This document shows positions 45,850 through 56,911 of a stretch of DNA of 64,000 nt, piece after piece. Position 1 is the stretch's first letter. Each line of letters opens with the position of its first letter. The stretch covers positions 3,534,649 to 3,598,648 of the forward strand of contig NC_057763.1 of assembly GCF_010389155.1 (NCBI RefSeq), given 5' to 3'. Origin of the DNA: Erigeron canadensis. Lineage: Eukaryota > Streptophyta > Magnoliopsida > Asterales > Asteraceae. The notes under the pieces were generated by a model that saw only the letters and a program-made list of their open reading frames with translations, was not told where the DNA came from and did not search any database. Both the position numbers and the translations under genes were made by a program.

Positions 45850-47314
45850 CTCATTTCTACTCAAGATCTCATTGAGGTATCCTTTGTTCACGAGAATTCT
45901 TAATTCTTTCCTTAAAGCAAGACAATCTTTAGTCATGTGGCCGAAATCCTCGTGAAAAGCGCACCAATCGGGTCTTCCGTTCCATTTATGACTTTTATTT
46001 TTAACTTTGGCCATCTCACTTTGTCACATTGCAAAAATTAGACCTGAAATGTCAACAGGAAAATCATAGTCATTTATCCTAGGATATTCCTCATTATCCT
46101 TATTTTAATCCACGCCATCGACTCTATGGTTGTGAGATCTTGAGTAAGGTTTAGTCCTAAAAGATTTGGAAGAAGTCTTCAATTTTCGGTTGGGATGATC
46201 ATAAGGAGATTGTGGCTTTATCCTCATCATATCCTCCTCATCTACATATCTTGAACCTCAGATCCTTGCCTCCAACAAGCTCCTACATGGATTTTCTGAG
46301 AGATCATCATAGAATGGAGAATCGCTACGCAAACCCAAATGGAAAGCGTGTACCACCGAAGTGATCTCAAGATCTACGATAGGAAAAGACTTTTCATGAA
46401 ACCTGCTAAGATAACTTCCAAGAGATTCATTAGGACCCGGAGTGATCTTATAAAGGTTTTTTTTTTATTAAATTTCTATAAAAATGATTATAAAACAAGT
46501 TAATCATACGACAGAATGAAGTAATTGAGTAGGGAGGAACACTTGGCAGTCATTCCAACACGGAACCCATAAGAGTAGATTTGAAACCTTTGCACAAGTA
46601 TCCTTCCTTCAAATGCGCAGGAATAGGAAATTTTTGCATCTTTAAGACCTTTAGTACCATCATATAGCTTCAATTTGAGAAGCTGGATACATTTGGGGAT
46701 CTCCATATCACACATCGAAGGAGCAAATCTGGAGATATAGCTTCTTGGTGGAACTTCTTCAGAACTGATTCCATGATCATGCAGATTGTTGGTGTCCATA
46801 AAGTAATAAGGGTTAAAAACACTATGACCTGGGTTCTGGTATGAAGATTCCAGAGTGACGTCAAGATCATGAGCTTTAAGATCCGAGTTTTAAGATCCCG
46901 AGTGACGTCCAGATCCCAATTTGGTAAGATCTTGACAGCCTGAGTTGGATGATGCATCACAAATGACGGCTGCCTTGTTAAAATGTCTCCTTGATATTTG
47001 CTTGAAGATTCCACGGCATCAGAATCCAAGATCCAGGGATGCAAAGATGTGGTTGTTCATCTAAACGGCTTTCTGGTCCTTGATCTTTGCATTTCTATCA
47101 TCATTTGTACCTGTTCTTTAAATTGAAAAATCATAGAAACAAGATTTGGTTAGAATCAACAATGGGATTCAACGTAGTTATCCCGGATGTCAATATATAT
47201 CTTGGCCGAATCACCATCTTCCTTCTCAGATGATTGGATATGAAGAGGAGAGCCATATGTCTCTGAAATTGAAGATGTTAAAAAAGAAGAAGAAGATCTG
47301 GATTGAAATGACAT
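45850..47314 (-). pseudogene. Gypsy gag polyprotein remnant
   Basis: On the minus strand from ATG 47314: MSFQSRSSSSFLTSS opens gag, then stops interrupt at about 47156 and elsewhere. The conserved capsid core is spread over frames: KLKLYDGTKG near 46665, IPAHLKEGYLCKGF near 46600, PGPNESLGSYLSRFHEK near 46445-46395, then VVHAFHLGLRS. A Cys/His stretch WCAFHEDFGHMTKDC follows near 45970-45930. Several frameshifts and stops make it non-functional. Retrotransposon gag and its C-terminal knuckle-like stretch are well known for Ty3/gypsy. Confidence 0.85.
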
Positions 47315-47403
47315 TTTCGCAATAAGTTTTGTAAGATAATGTAATCGCAAATTTAAAGAAAGGTTTGGGAAAAACACCACTTGCCCAACGGTGGCCGCCA
47401 AAT

Positions 47404-48425
47404 TGTTTTGGGAAAAGTTACCTTTGAAGACTTAGATCAATAATGTAACAAGACTTTTCTTTCATGAGGTTGTGTGCTTAAAAATCTTGAAAGGTCAGTA
47501 TACCGAAATGTTAAAATTATTGTGAAAATGTAACGTATTTGTTGAATATTGAATAACCACGTAAAATAATGCTAAAATGAAAGTTTTTATCAAGATATGA
47601 CTTTAAAAGTAAAGATCTACTTATAAAACTTAACAAATGATCAAATAGAGTGTCAAGATCTTGAATAAATAACGTTAAAACGTGATAATACTTAAGAATT
47701 CGTTGAGAAACAATATAAATGCATAAAATATGATTAACTAAAGTATTTGAACGTGAATAGAAATATTAGTTTGTAAAAGTTATTCAAAAGTAAGCAAAAT
47801 GTAAGATATAAACGATAATCATAAGAAAAACGTTATATATAATATATATATATATATACATAAAGTAAAATGCATAAAAGGAGTAAGAACAACGTGATTT
47901 GTTGACGAGGAAAAGCCCTTAATCCTCCTGGATTGCCGGCAAAAAACCCAAGGAGGAAGCAATCTTCCCTCCGTGCTACTTTTATTTGTATAAATTGAAG
48001 TTAATTACAATTCGAGAGCGCAAGTGATTGATCTAAGTGTTATAATAACGAAAAGTGTTATGTGAAATGTGTTTACAGAAGAAATTTGAGAGAAATATGT
48101 GTTTTTTCTGGTCTAAGACGAAGTGTCTAAGCCTGTAATCACTTGCCCCTTTTATAGAGAAAATATTTAGCCAACTATCCTAAAAATCTGGGATCTTGAG
48201 CAGATTCTTCTCTTTGACTTGATTACTTGGTAAATGAACGTTTTGGAGCCATTTTCACACGTTCTCAACTATAGATTCCGAATTTGAGGGCAAGTCTTCC
48301 GTTTTATTCGTTCCTATACCGCTAACTCAAAGAAATAACAGTCAAATATTTTATAGCCCCAAGATCTTGAACCAGGGAGATCTTGGACTACGAAGATCTT
48401 GTAGGTGAAAATCTCAGGCATAACA
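47404..48425 (-). repeat. 5' LTR of the gypsy element
   Basis: 1,022 bp, TGTTATGCCTGAG (minus) at 48425 to CCCAAAACA at 47404. It shares U5/R blocks with 37448-38401 and 60933-61909 but differs in U3, where the GATCTTG strings are abundant. Confidence 0.88.
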
Positions 48426-48430
48426 GTCAT

Positions 48431-49315
48431 GATACGTTAGATTTAGTTGTTGTCAAGTTCATGCTATGGTCTTGGAAAAAAAATGATATTACGGTGAAGT
48501 TGGATATGTTAACTTGATTGTCGTTGTGTATTAATAATCAAATGGGTTAGATATGTTTAAAAAGGCATTTGGTCCATTTGTCTATTTTGTGTGAAAATGT
48601 CAAGTATAATGGGTTCATTATGTCTTTTATGGTATGTTAGAAAATTCTGCAAAATTTGGTTTGCATTCGAGGTCGTTTGGTTTGATAATGGTTAATAGCA
48701 TTGTTTTAATGCGATATAAGTGAACATGGCCCATTTGGATCATCGCTAACTCGCTAAGTAAATTATGAGTTTGCTATGATATACATGATGTATAGTGAAA
48801 ATCTGGACGTTTTGGTGTTTTGAAAATGAGTTTTGAGTATCCAATATAGTTTATTTGTGAGTTTCGACTAAAATAAATTTTGCAGGCCGGGCCATAAAGT
48901 TACGGCTGGGACCATGAAATTACGCTCAGTGTATATATAATGGACCGTAAATTTACGGTCTTAGACCATAAATTTACGGCCAATGTAATTTTGCGAAGCT
49001 TTAGGTGAGAGAGAGAAAAAATCCTAGACGCATTTTACGTCCAAATTTTTACGCTCAGTGTAAATGTTGAACCGTAAATTTACGGTGACCATAAATTTAC
49101 GGCTAGTACAATTTTTGGACCGTAACTTTATGGTACTAGACCATAAATTTACGGCCAGTACAAATTTTCTGAAATGTTTTATGTAGTCTTTAAATACATA
49201 ACTTCGGGTCGTGTAAGTTCATGATTACATATAAAGTTATTTTTATTTGAGTATTATGTATGTATATGTATATATATGTGTAAAAAAAAGTCTAAATTTT
49301 AACGGGTGTTTCATC
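48431..49315. mobile_element. LTR remnant carrying paired-palindrome array B
   Basis: This continues the host LTR beyond the GTCAT insertion. It contains array B and ends near ACGGGTGTTTCA (49304-49315), a possible decayed LTR end. No coding sequence. Confidence 0.45.
48892..49154. repeat. Paired-palindrome array B (CCGTAAATTTACGG)
   Basis: The perfect 14-bp palindrome CCGTAAATTTACGG or variants occur as pairs at 48892/48912, 48945/48966, 49072/49089 and 49120/49141, with two weaker pieces near 49030 and 49047. Partners are 17-21 bp apart, and most pairs are about 50 bp from the next. Within a pair the second member often has CCATAAATTTACGG. Confidence 0.9.
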
Positions 49316-49538
49316 AAGCGTATCAAAAGAATTATGTACTCTTTTTCCTTCACTAGAAATTTGTCCCATTAAGTTTATCTAATAAGGTTTTAACGAAGTA
49401 TAATATCTTTAGTGGATGAACATCTAAGGGGGAGTGTTATAAATATATATTGAATGGATGTCCATATCTTTAGAAGATTTTTTTTTTTTATCAATAGTCA
49501 TAGATTTATTATTTGGAGAAAACTCCACCATTGTAATA
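49316..49538 (+). mobile_element. Copia 3' end: polypurine tract and LTR start
   Basis: The block TTGTCCCATTAAGTTTATC...AAGGTTTTAACGA followed by AAGGGGGAG and TGTTATAAATATATATTG at about 49435 is the usual end of a Copia internal region (PPT) and the start of its 3' LTR. The LTR is cut by a Helitron at 49539. It may be the far end of the Copia body at 33100-36460, separated by the nested insertions, or of a second Copia element. Confidence 0.65.
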
Positions 49539-50045
49539 TCTATATAAATATTAAAACAATAGGAATCCTAGCTTTTTAAAACCCCCTTTAATTTAAAACT
49601 ATTTTTAAAATTTGTCACATAGAATTTTATCCTATGTGTCATCTCTATAATTTTTCACAATATTTATTTATTTATGCAATAAAAAATATTAAATATAAAA
49701 TATATATTGGTATGTAAAAAATAAAATTATGAAATTAATAAAATTGATTTTGTTTCCTAAAAACCAACATTAGTTTCATATATAGATTACATAATTGTGT
49801 CGACACATCACACCATTGTCATATTTTTTTTTTAAAGTTGGTTTTTGATTTCATCTTCAAATTCTTTTCGACTTTTAATATGAAAAATAATTGGGTTGTT
49901 AAATTTTATGTGCTTTATACATCATTATATTTCTCAAAAAATTTATATGCTTTAATGTATTGTTATATATTAGTTCATGTTCATTTTTATTTTTTTTACG
50001 TAGGTTATTTTAAATAGCCGCACATCGTGTGGGTAAAAAACCTAG
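49539..50045 (+). mobile_element. Non-autonomous Helitron, 507 bp
   Basis: It begins A|TCTATATAAATATTAAAAC at 49539 and ends with hairpin CCGCACATCGTGTGGG, spacer TAAAAAAC and CTAG at 50042-50045, then T. Termini and A^T target fit the family precisely. Confidence 0.88.
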
Positions 50046-51000
50046 TATATATATATCTATATATGAGATGAATAATAGAATTCTCTATTATAATCTATTT
50101 TCTCAATTTTTCTTGTTTAGTTGTTTCTTTATTGTTTGGTTTCTTTAGTTTTATAATATGTATTTCGTTAAAAAACATTTATGGTTACTAAGCCATCCCT
50201 CACCGATATAGTCTTCAAGATCAGCCACTAAAAAAAAGTCAAACATAAACGTACTCTTGTCAAACATTGCCTTTCATTCGTAAACTATATTCGCAACTCA
50301 AAGGTATGAAAAGTTTTGGCTCTTTGAAAAAGAAATGTTAAATGAAAGTCTTACGGAATGAAATCCTATTTGACAATAAATATAATTTCTGATTAAGACA
50401 TATATTATCCTATCTCATTTTATCAATTGTCTGCTACCTTAAAGGATTTTAAGTGACCATTGTTGTCAATGATGTCGATGCATATTTGTATTTAATTAAT
50501 TAATTGCATGTGACTATACATTGAAGGATAATATCAAATTTTATTTATTTATATATGGAAAATGTCAAACAAAACCCTTACGGCATCATTTAACGTGTAT
50601 TAAAAAATTGTACATTTCTATATTAAAAACTTACCTACTGAATTTTTGTGATAAGTGTAAAATTATATATTTATATATTGAATGGTGTTGATTACTCGCG
50701 AATATCAAGAAGTCTAGCATACGATATTTTAACCGGGTTCGCGTTAAAAAACTCTGTCATCAAATAGATCTCCAATTTACATATATCGATAAAAAAATAT
50801 TTACGATAGAGATCCTTTAAAATTGATCAAACTTCAAGTTGAATCAATTTTAACCCTTAAGTTAAAATGAAAGCTCAATATTTAAAAATCAAATTTTAAT
50901 TTTGACTATTAACTTTAAATCAATGGGTAAAATTGATCCAACTTAACTATAAAGTGTAGTCAACTTTAAAAGATCTTAATCCAAATCTTCTATATCTATA
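50046..51000. other. Intergenic
   Basis: No gene. AT-rich; the patch at 50570-50640 resembles 22690-22770. Confidence 0.45.
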
Positions 51001-51272
51001 TCTATAATCTCTTATAAAGCATACTGGATTAAGAAATTAAGCATTTTTTCATTATTCCCGAAATACCCTTAATTACTTTTTAACATTTTTTTATATTTTT
51101 TTTCCTAATACATATTCTAACGCATGATATACCATACATCATAGTCACAATACATCAATAACTTCTACTATTCACCGACGCCGTCGCCATCACCGCCGCT
51201 CACCACCACCACTTATCACCGCCGCCACCATTACATCATCATCACCGTCGGAACGTGCGGGTACCTTTCTTT
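51001..51272 (+). mobile_element. Non-autonomous Helitron, decayed 3' end
   Basis: The 5' end is A|TCTATAATCTCTTATAAAGC at 51001. The 3' side has the CACCACCACC/GCCGCC zone, hairpin-like CACCGTCGGAACGTGCGGGT and then CTTT where CTAG is expected. Confidence 0.6.
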
Positions 51273-51596
51273 TTATAAAATATATTGTTAGGTTCCTTTG
51301 ACTCATTCAACGTTTGGTGCCTTTTTAAGTTACTATCTTGAAAGCAACTTCACATTACAAGATGTACAAAGAAATGGTCAATCAATAACGAACTAATAAT
51401 AAAATATAGGAACATTGTTGTTAGATGCTTTAAAATTGAATCCACTCACTGTGTTAGAGTGCGATATATGTTTTTTAATCCAAATATCACCCATTTGATT
51501 CGATAAGATTTAGAATCTATTTATTTAAATAATTCATCAATTTAAAAGTTTTATTATCTTTGGACGATTCATTTATTTAGTTTGTTCGTATGTTAA

Positions 51597-52069
51597 ATCT
51601 TTTGGCAAAATCTAACCTGCCCGGCTGTCAAGACCGTCGATCGATGATAATCTACAACCAGACGGAATCTCCATATTATAAGGGAAATAAGTAGTGGAAA
51701 AAAATTATTAATGCCATCTTCCAAATTACTATTTGGTGTATATGGAGGAAACGGAATGAGGTGGTGCATGAGCAAAGACTTTTTCTTCCGTTACCATATT
51801 TGAAGAAGTTAGATATATTTCATTTTTATGGATATCCAAAAGGGCGACAAGGGTGGTGATAGATTGACATAAATGGTGTAATTTTTTATTTTTGATGTAA
51901 AATATTGTAATTGTATTGCAAATTTGTACTCTTTGTACTCGATATTACTAGCATCTTGCTAGAGTTTGAAATGAAATCTAATTTTGTTGTTCAAAAAGTA
52001 ATATATATTACTAGCATCTTGCTAGAGTTTGAAATGAAATCTAATTTTGTTGTTCAAAAAGTAATATAT
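51597..52069 (+). pseudogene. LINE (L1-type) 3' end fragment
   Basis: Plus-strand translation gives IWCIWRKRNEVVHEQRLF-like sequence near 51725-51780, matching the W-IW--RN--(V/I)F signature near the C-terminus of plant L1 ORF2. The following untranslated part has TTTGTACTC and ACTAGCATCTTGCTAG, common in plant LINE tails. The last 63 bp is perfectly duplicated. The 5' part of ORF2 is missing, as expected for 5'-truncated insertions. Confidence 0.6.
51944..52069. repeat. Perfect 63-bp tandem duplication
   Basis: 51944-52006 and 52007-52069 are identical, starting TATTACTAGCATCTTGCTAG and ending in AAAAGTAATATA. The lack of any difference indicates a recent event. Confidence 0.93.
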
Positions 52070-52086
52070 ATATATATATATATATA

Positions 52087-52289
52087 GGTTCTAGGTAAAA
52101 TAAAACAAATATTAAAGTAAAATAAATAAAACAATAGACTTTACATCAGTAGAAATCACTGTGCATCATAAATATCATCGTACATCAATTGCTTCGTGAA
52201 TCTTCGTGCATCAATTTAACTATAATCTAAGGGTCAAGATCTTATCTTATTTGTTTTACTTTAATAGTTGTTTTACAATACCTAACCCT
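52087..52289. mobile_element. MITE in a TA tract, ~200 bp
   Basis: The inverted ends are GGTTCTAGGTAAAATAAAAC and the complement of GGGTTAGGTATTGTAAAACA, similar inward through ATTAAAGTAAAA. It is flanked by (TA)n on both sides, so TA was probably the target. Confidence 0.7.
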
Positions 52290-52310
52290 ATATATATATA
52301 TATATATATA

Positions 52311-52669
52311 GGAAAAATCATTAAAATGAAAACACAGTAAAAACACTTAAAAATATTATTTTAATGCATTAAAAGTTTTAAAACTAACATAGTGTAATTA
52401 ATTATTATAATTTAAGTGTTTAACAACACATTGATTCGTCAAAATCGAGGAAATCATGTTTTTTATTTTGTGCATCTATTTTGATGAATATGCATCTAAG
52501 ATGGATGCACAAAACAAAAAACATGATTTTCTCGATTTTGACAGATTAATGTGTTGTTATACACTTAAATAAAGATAATTAGTTATACACAATCTTAGTT
52601 TATGAACTTTTAATACATCAAAATGAAGTTTTTAATGTTCTCACCGTATTCTCATTTTAAGGGTGTTCT
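52311..52669. repeat. Fold-back MITE, ~165-bp arms
   Basis: The left arm from GGAAAAATCATTAAAATGAA and right arm ending CTCATTTTAAGGGTGTTC are inverted copies that pair almost to the centre near 52485; the innermost stretch pairs ATCATGTTTTTTATTTTGTG with its complement. Nearly the whole 359 bp folds into one hairpin. It is also inserted in a TA tract. Confidence 0.85.
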
Positions 52670-53484
52670 TATTTGATTGACTTATATATCTATATTATAT
52701 TAAATTACACCACTTTATTTTAAAACGGCGTATTAGATGGTTATTGGTTCGAACTCTAACACTGACATCCAAGCATACAAGTATGTTGGAAGTTGGAACT
52801 CCTGGAGAACAAGGGTGCGATAACACGACCCGCACGTATTTGAAAAAATAAATGTCCGAAACCATGAGTAATTGAGATCCGATCCCTGGTCTCCAAGCCA
52901 ACATCCCCTCCCCAGAATTCTCAAATAGGGCCCTAGGTGCGAGATTTAAGACCAAATGGTTACACCACTTTTGTTTGAAAAGTTATATTTTTAAAATAAA
53001 ATAAGAAATGATATTTTTGGAATAAAATAAAAAATGATATTCTTGAAATAAAATAATTTACCATTATACTTTAACGCTTAAATTTATCATTATCTTATCT
53101 TTTAAGATATATATATATATATATATAGTATATATCCCCACTAACATTTACATTAATTTTGATCTAACATCACTTGACGTAATCACCATCACCAACATTT
53201 GTGATCACAGTCACCTTCGTTGTGATACCGTGCAAGTATTTCATTATCATCATAATTATAAAACTATTTCTTCTCTTTTTTAACATTCTAACGTTAAAAT
53301 ACTTAAAATACCTTTACTAATATAACTATCACTATTTATAAGCTTATTGAATACTCATTATATCTTTAATGAAATTAATTTATCAAATCTACGATTGTAT
53401 ATTATATTATGAAAAAATAAAATTTTTATTTTTGAAAATATCGAAGAGACGAAAAATATGTAATATTTTCACTTAGCACCGCTT
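52670..53484. other. Intergenic with Helitron-like scraps
   Basis: 53105-53245 has a TATATATCCCC start and a CACCATCACC zone ending in CCGTGCAAG that resembles a degraded Helitron. 52740-52970 is less AT-rich but has no recognised domain. Confidence 0.4.
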
Positions 53485-53727
53485 TCTAGTATTTTTACAT
53501 ATACTACCCCTTACATTAATATACTACCCCTTACATTAATGATTAAATTACATTATCAATCATTTATCTTTTAATTAAATATTTTCAATAACGTACCCTT
53601 TACGTCAATTATTTTTGCATCAATTATTTACATCACTCGACGCCACATCCATCACCGACACTTTCACCCACCATCACACCGTTGCCACCACGATCACCGC
53701 CTGCACATTGTACAGCTACCGTGCTAT
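53485..53727 (+). mobile_element. Helitron remnant
   Basis: A possible 5' end TCTAGTATTTTTACATATAC lies at 53485. The CACCACGATCACCGCC zone and hairpin-like TGCACATTGTACAG are followed by CTAT at 53724-53727 instead of CTAG. Confidence 0.4.
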
Positions 53728-55228
53728 ATGTTAATTTGTGGTTTTGGCTATGTGGAACTAGCTAATGTTAAGGCTAGAGTAAGGCAGCGTGGTGTATATT
53801 TTCAATTCGACGATTTAAAATCTATGTATAGTATTTTGTGTTGGTCCAGTGAAATCTAGTTGCTACGCCTAAATAGCAGCTTGTTTGGACAATAGCAATT
53901 GGAATTATATAACTTTTCTTATCTTGCTTTTGAGATCAAAATTGTTTACAACTTTTTTGTTGGATTCATCTCTTGTGGGGCTTTACAATATAATCTCTAC
54001 ATAATTCCAGCCTAGTCCATTGGGGATAGACTTGTTAATGGGAAAACGTTGATCCTAAAAGAAGTTTTCTCCAGTTGTTATTATTTTTGCTTTTCATTAA
54101 ATGAAAAGTAGACATTCTTCTCGAATAGTGATAATTACTAAATTGATTTGGACACGTAATCAAATATCAAGATATAATAACACTAAATTGATTTGGACAC
54201 GTAATCAAGTAAATCGATAAATCGAGAACCATACATTTCTAATTTAGAAACAACTAGAATTGCAAAACAGTGGATTACTAATAATTTTACTACGCGTTGG
54301 CGTGAGCATGTTTTTTAGACATAAAAGTTTTAGATATGAATATGATAAACTCACTAACATATATACATAACTTGAGATTGTTATATATCATACAGTATAT
54401 ACAAAAATTACATATAACAAAAGTTATTTTACACTAACGTAAGATGCAGAAATTATGAAAATCACATTATAACAAAATGAACAAAAATAATCAAAAACTA
54501 AATATTAAACAAAAGGCAAGGGTAAAAATCATAACGTTATAAAGTTCGAGGGTGAGAAAGAAAAGCAAACAAACGAAAAACTATGGATAAAATCATAATA
54601 TTTGAAAGCTTTTTGGTATAAATATAAAAACCCAAAAGTTTAATGTTACAAAAGAATTTAAATTGATGTAAAAAGTTAAAAGTAAAAATTGAAGGGGCTA
54701 GATTAAAATTTAATATTTTGATGATGTGTTGTATTTTATGCAACTTTGCTTAAAAGCAAAGTTGTTAGTATATAAATAAGAGAAATGATATAATTAAAAA
54801 AAAAAAATTTACTAACAATATTTACAAACTCATGTGGACCGATAGAAAAAGAAAAGCAAATCAAAACAAAGAGAAAATACATAGAATTTCATCGGTGGTT
54901 ATTGATGTCACATGGATTTGTAATTTTTGTTTGTAAAATTTTGTTTGTAAATGTAGCATTGATTATAAATAATTATTAATTATATTCTATGATCTACAAT
55001 CCTTCGTGAGGATAGTTGACTACTTAGCTCTTGGTTCGCTAGGCTTTGTTTTGGTTGATGTGTTGATAATGATGTACGAATAATGAAAGAATTGATATAT
55101 GAGATACTAATTACTTCTCTTTTCATTTTGGTCAATGTCCTATGTATTAAAAGATTTTTAGTTTAATTAGTACATATAATTAAGAACACAATAGTCAATT
55201 AATTGTATTTAAAATTATAAAACATAAG
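53728..55228. other. Intergenic, possible minus-strand Helitron at 54290-54775
   Basis: An ACTACGCGTTGGCGTGAG stretch near 54290 and GTTAGTATATAAATAAGAGA near 54770 could be the ends of a minus-strand Helitron. 54143-54212 holds a ~50-bp direct duplication containing TTTGGACACGTAATCAA. No gene. Confidence 0.35.
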
Positions 55229-55623
55229 CCTATATAATATAATTAAAAGAGGGAGTTGAGGGTACACTTGGCACCTTAATCTCCCTCCTTTAGCCTAATA
55301 CTCTATCCTTATTAATCATCTACATTTTAAATATTTATTAAATAAATTGCCGACATTTAACAAAAAAATCTTATAAAAAAATCTTTATTATTATCTCTCT
55401 CTCTATATATATATATCACTTAGAAAAAACCGTCACATATTTAAAAAAAAAAAAAACCTACGACAAAAAAAAAAAAAACTACGATCGACTACCAAAAAGG
55501 TATTTTATTTATATATTTTCTTCATATTTAATCATTATTATTATTATTTAATATTGAATTATTATGTTATTGTTATTATTATGATCTCTTTTAATTTAGT
55601 TTGTTGTCCATTATAGGTTCATT

Positions 55624-55800
55624 ATGGTTTTTTCTTCAACAACAAAAACTAAGACCACGTTAGTTCATCTTGAACATCTTAAGCCAACACGTGTTAACCA
55701 TCATCTATGACTTCGTGTTGTGCATGTATGGACTATTTCGGAGTGGAACAACCTGAACAAAATCAAAACGTTCGAGATGGTCTTTGTTGATGAATTGATA
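55624..55800 (+). pseudogene. RPA70-like DNA-binding fragment inside Helitron
   Basis: From ATG 55624 the frame reads MVFSSTTKTKTTLVHLEHLK, then a stop, then LRVVHVWTISEWNNLNKI and TFEMVFVDE. The R-V-H-(V/M)-W block followed by a hydrophobic VDE strand is the start of the OB-fold DNA-binding domain of the large subunit of replication protein A, as found in many plant proteins and in RPA-like ORFs of plant Helitrons. It is truncated and has a stop, so non-functional. It may be a leftover of an autonomous ancestor rather than a captured host exon. Confidence 0.65.
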
Positions 55801-55837
55801 TGTATTTTTCAAATTATATGCTCTACACTTTTTGTTT

Positions 55838-56225
55838 CTCTTTTTATTTAACTAAAGTTTGAAAAAAAAGATAAACTGGAATCAATATTTATATGGAGTT
55901 AATTTTATATGTTTCTTCTTTAACTTTCGTATTGATTAAGTTGTGATATCAGTCATCTACTTTTTTTTCTCTTTTTATTTAACTAAAGTTGAAAAAAAAG
56001 GGTAAACATGAATCAATATTTATATGGAGTTAATCTTCATATATTTTTTTTAGCTTTCGTACTGATTAAGTTGTGATATTGGTCATACATTTTTTTTTCT
56101 CTTTTTATTTAACTAAAGTTGAAAAAAAGGGGTAAATTGGAATCAATATTTATATGGAGTTAATTTTCATATGTTTCTTCTTTAGCTTTCGTATGGATTA
56201 AGTTGTGATATTGGTCATAAACACT
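55838..56225. repeat. Tandem array, 3 units of ~130 bp
   Basis: Unit starts CTCTTTTTATTTAACTAAAG at 55838, 55969 and 56099; each carries GGAATCAATATTTATATGGA (or AATCAATATTTATATGG) and AAGTTGTGATAT. Copies differ at a few positions each. Confidence 0.93.
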
Positions 56226-56511
56226 CGCTTATGACATCATTTGGATTAACTATAAATTAAAATCCTAATAAACATTATTTAAATATATTATTATTTCAGT
56301 ATTTATATTAATTTGTAGAAAAGTATGTATGATAGGTCTTCCCCAAAAGATTAGTTTATTACGTATTACTTTTTTAACTTTTTGCCTTATTTGAATTGTT
56401 TTATGTTTTATTTTTAGGTATATTATTTTTATTCGGTATTGAATTCCAATTTTTTAGCTTTGATTAATATATTTTAAAACTACCCGTCCATTGGACGGGT
56501 CTGAGCCCTAG

Positions 56512-56911
56512 TATAATATAAATGTAAATAATCTCAAAAGATAATATAGTAGATACATGGAACTATTTAGATTGAAAGGATAAATTACGCGATCTCTTTG
56601 TCGTTTTTCACGAAGTGAAGCATCCCTATAACAATTTTATCACGCTAAACATTTCTGTAGTTGTCGTTTTTTCAAATACGTCTCTGAGGCTAACTTCGAT
56701 CTTAATTAGTTTGGCATGACGAAGTAAAAACACAAATTTGATCCAAACCAAGTTTTATCGCAGTGGGTATTTAAGCGACGATTTTGTCCAGAGCCGGTGG
56801 CTTTGGCTACGAATGTTGTGTGGCTAATCATATTCAAACAATGGGGAGCCTTTTGTCATAAGAAAACCTCTAACAGCTGGGCATTAAAAATGTTGGCCAT
56901 TAACAGAATTA
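56512..56911. other. Intergenic
   Basis: Nothing recognised. Confidence 0.5.

Larger units (their letters stand above)
43667..48425 (-). mobile_element. Ty3/gypsy retrotransposon, internally deleted, TSD GTCAT
   Basis: Exact duplications GTCAT (43662-43666 and 48426-48430) flank an element whose ends are TG...CA: TGTTTTGG at 43667 and TGTTATGCCTGAG (minus) at 48425. The complete 5' LTR is 47404-48425. The PBS-like TGGCGGCCACCGTTGGGC follows at 47400-47383. A gag remnant is at 47314-45850, and a 3' LTR remnant with the same U5/R marks is 43667 to about 44440. RT, RNase H and integrase are missing. Between gag and 3' LTR is a non-coding region with a ~104-bp duplication. The TG...ACCAAAACA LTR type and the gag suggest a Tat-like gypsy; that lineage call is inference. 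Confidence 0.85.
55229..56511 (+). mobile_element. Helitron, 1.28 kb, carrying an RPA1-like fragment
   Basis: The 3' end is excellent: hairpin ACCCGTCCATTGGACGGGT at 56482-56500, spacer CTGAGCC, CTAG at 56508-56511 then T. The 5' end is placed at 55229 (CCTATATAATATAATT, with TC changed to CC). It contains a short RPA70-like exon and a three-copy 130-bp array. No Rep/helicase. Confidence 0.82.

Noticed and set aside
47156..47401. 81-codon open frame as an intact small gene
   Set aside because: Its first 29 codons cross the PBS region next to the LTR; the rest is the gypsy gag N-terminus followed by a stop.
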